Shown here: positions 63,730-64,000 of the stretch, in pieces
Layout of the letters: each line of letters begins with the position of its first letter
How positions within the stretch are numbered: position 1 is the stretch's first letter
The notes under the pieces: generated by a model
What the model was told of the DNA's origin: nothing
Database searches by the model: none
The model's input: the letters and a program-made list of their open reading frames with translations, nothing else
Assembly (NCBI RefSeq): GCF_003434055.1
Contig: NZ_QVEX01000018.1
Span: forward strand, 32,597-96,596
Source: Enterocloster aldenensis
GTDB lineage: Bacteria; Bacillota; Clostridia; Lachnospirales; Lachnospiraceae
Length of the DNA stretch: 64,000 nucleotides
Reading direction: 5' to 3'
Position numbers and translations under genes: made by a program

Positions 63730-63930
63730 CTATGACACATTCATCTGCACCGTCTCCCCCTGTACCTCTTCTGCCTCCTGGGTTTCCTCCTCAGGAAGGA
63801 TCAGGTTCAGGGTCACGGCAGTGATGGTAGCTATCACAACCGCTGATTCCCCGAATATGGTCTTTGCCCAATCAGGGAACAGGACCAGACAGCCGTTGGC
63901 CTGGATTACGCCGATTCCCAGCCGCTCTGT
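63730..63930 (-). pseudogene. 3' remnant of a nucleobase:cation symporter-2 (xanthine/uracil) permease gene
   Basis: The last 66 codons of a minus-strand frame read LGIGVIQANGCLVLFPDW, TIFGESAVVIATITAVTLNL, then a Glu-rich tail ending at TAG 63730. This matches the final helices of NCS2 xanthine/uracil permeases. An in-frame TGA at 63931-63933 closes the frame upstream, and the sequence beyond does not continue the protein in any frame seen. The gene is therefore truncated or interrupted near 63930; the remaining ~70 bp to the edge may belong to an inserted element. Confidence 0.6.
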
Positions 63931-64000
63931 TCAAGGGATTGATTGATAATTCATTCCCGCCATCTGACGGAAAGCAATTTTCAAACACACCCTAGTACCT

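Overview
This window looks like chromosomal DNA of a mid-G+C, Gram-positive, strictly anaerobic, spore-forming Clostridia member, most likely a Lachnospiraceae of the Enterocloster/Lachnoclostridium type. That placement is inferred from gene content, not from a marker gene. Supporting genes are an anaerobic class III ribonucleotide reductase, an NfnAB-type transhydrogenase, rubrerythrin, AddAB, ScpAB, a YtaF-type sporulation membrane protein, Cna-B surface protein modules and YesM/YesN-type two-component systems. No rRNA, tRNA, CRISPR array or complete mobile element was recognised.

Layout. Positions 1-12125 (minus strand) are one unbroken reading frame of at least 4041 codons that runs off the left edge. 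It encodes a giant secreted surface protein: thioester adhesin head, disordered repeat linker, many SpaA/Cna-B-like domains, a sorting-signal-like segment, then further membrane segments and what appears to be the start of a class B sortase. A secreted CAP-domain protein gene lies just upstream of it. Positions 13.6-31 kb are housekeeping: nfnAB with an aldose-epimerase-like gene, two tandem dihydrofolate reductase genes divergent from thyA, addB-addA with a PanE-like reductase, and nrdD under a pair of NrdR boxes. Positions 31-40.7 kb hold dut-TPR-hflX, small helix-turn-helix regulators, an HAD hydrolase/phosphoesterase/scpA/scpB/ytaF run and rubrerythrin.

Positions 40.8-59.9 kb carry two paralogous uptake-and-sensing modules. 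Each has an FbpA/PgtC-like binding protein, a PotA/FbpC-like ATPase, a double-length permease, a YesM-type sensor kinase and a YesN-type response regulator. The right module has an extra binding protein translationally coupled to its kinase, which suggests a binding protein-kinase-regulator sensing trio. Between the modules lie a SUFU-domain protein, a membrane diguanylate cyclase, and a MerR regulator divergent from a MATE exporter.

Positions 60-63.5 kb encode a heterodimeric ABC exporter. Its promoter is nearly identical to the MATE promoter, with the 19-bp spacer typical of MerR-activated promoters, so one MerR protein probably controls both exporters. At the right edge the 3' end of a nucleobase permease gene is cut off by unrelated sequence.
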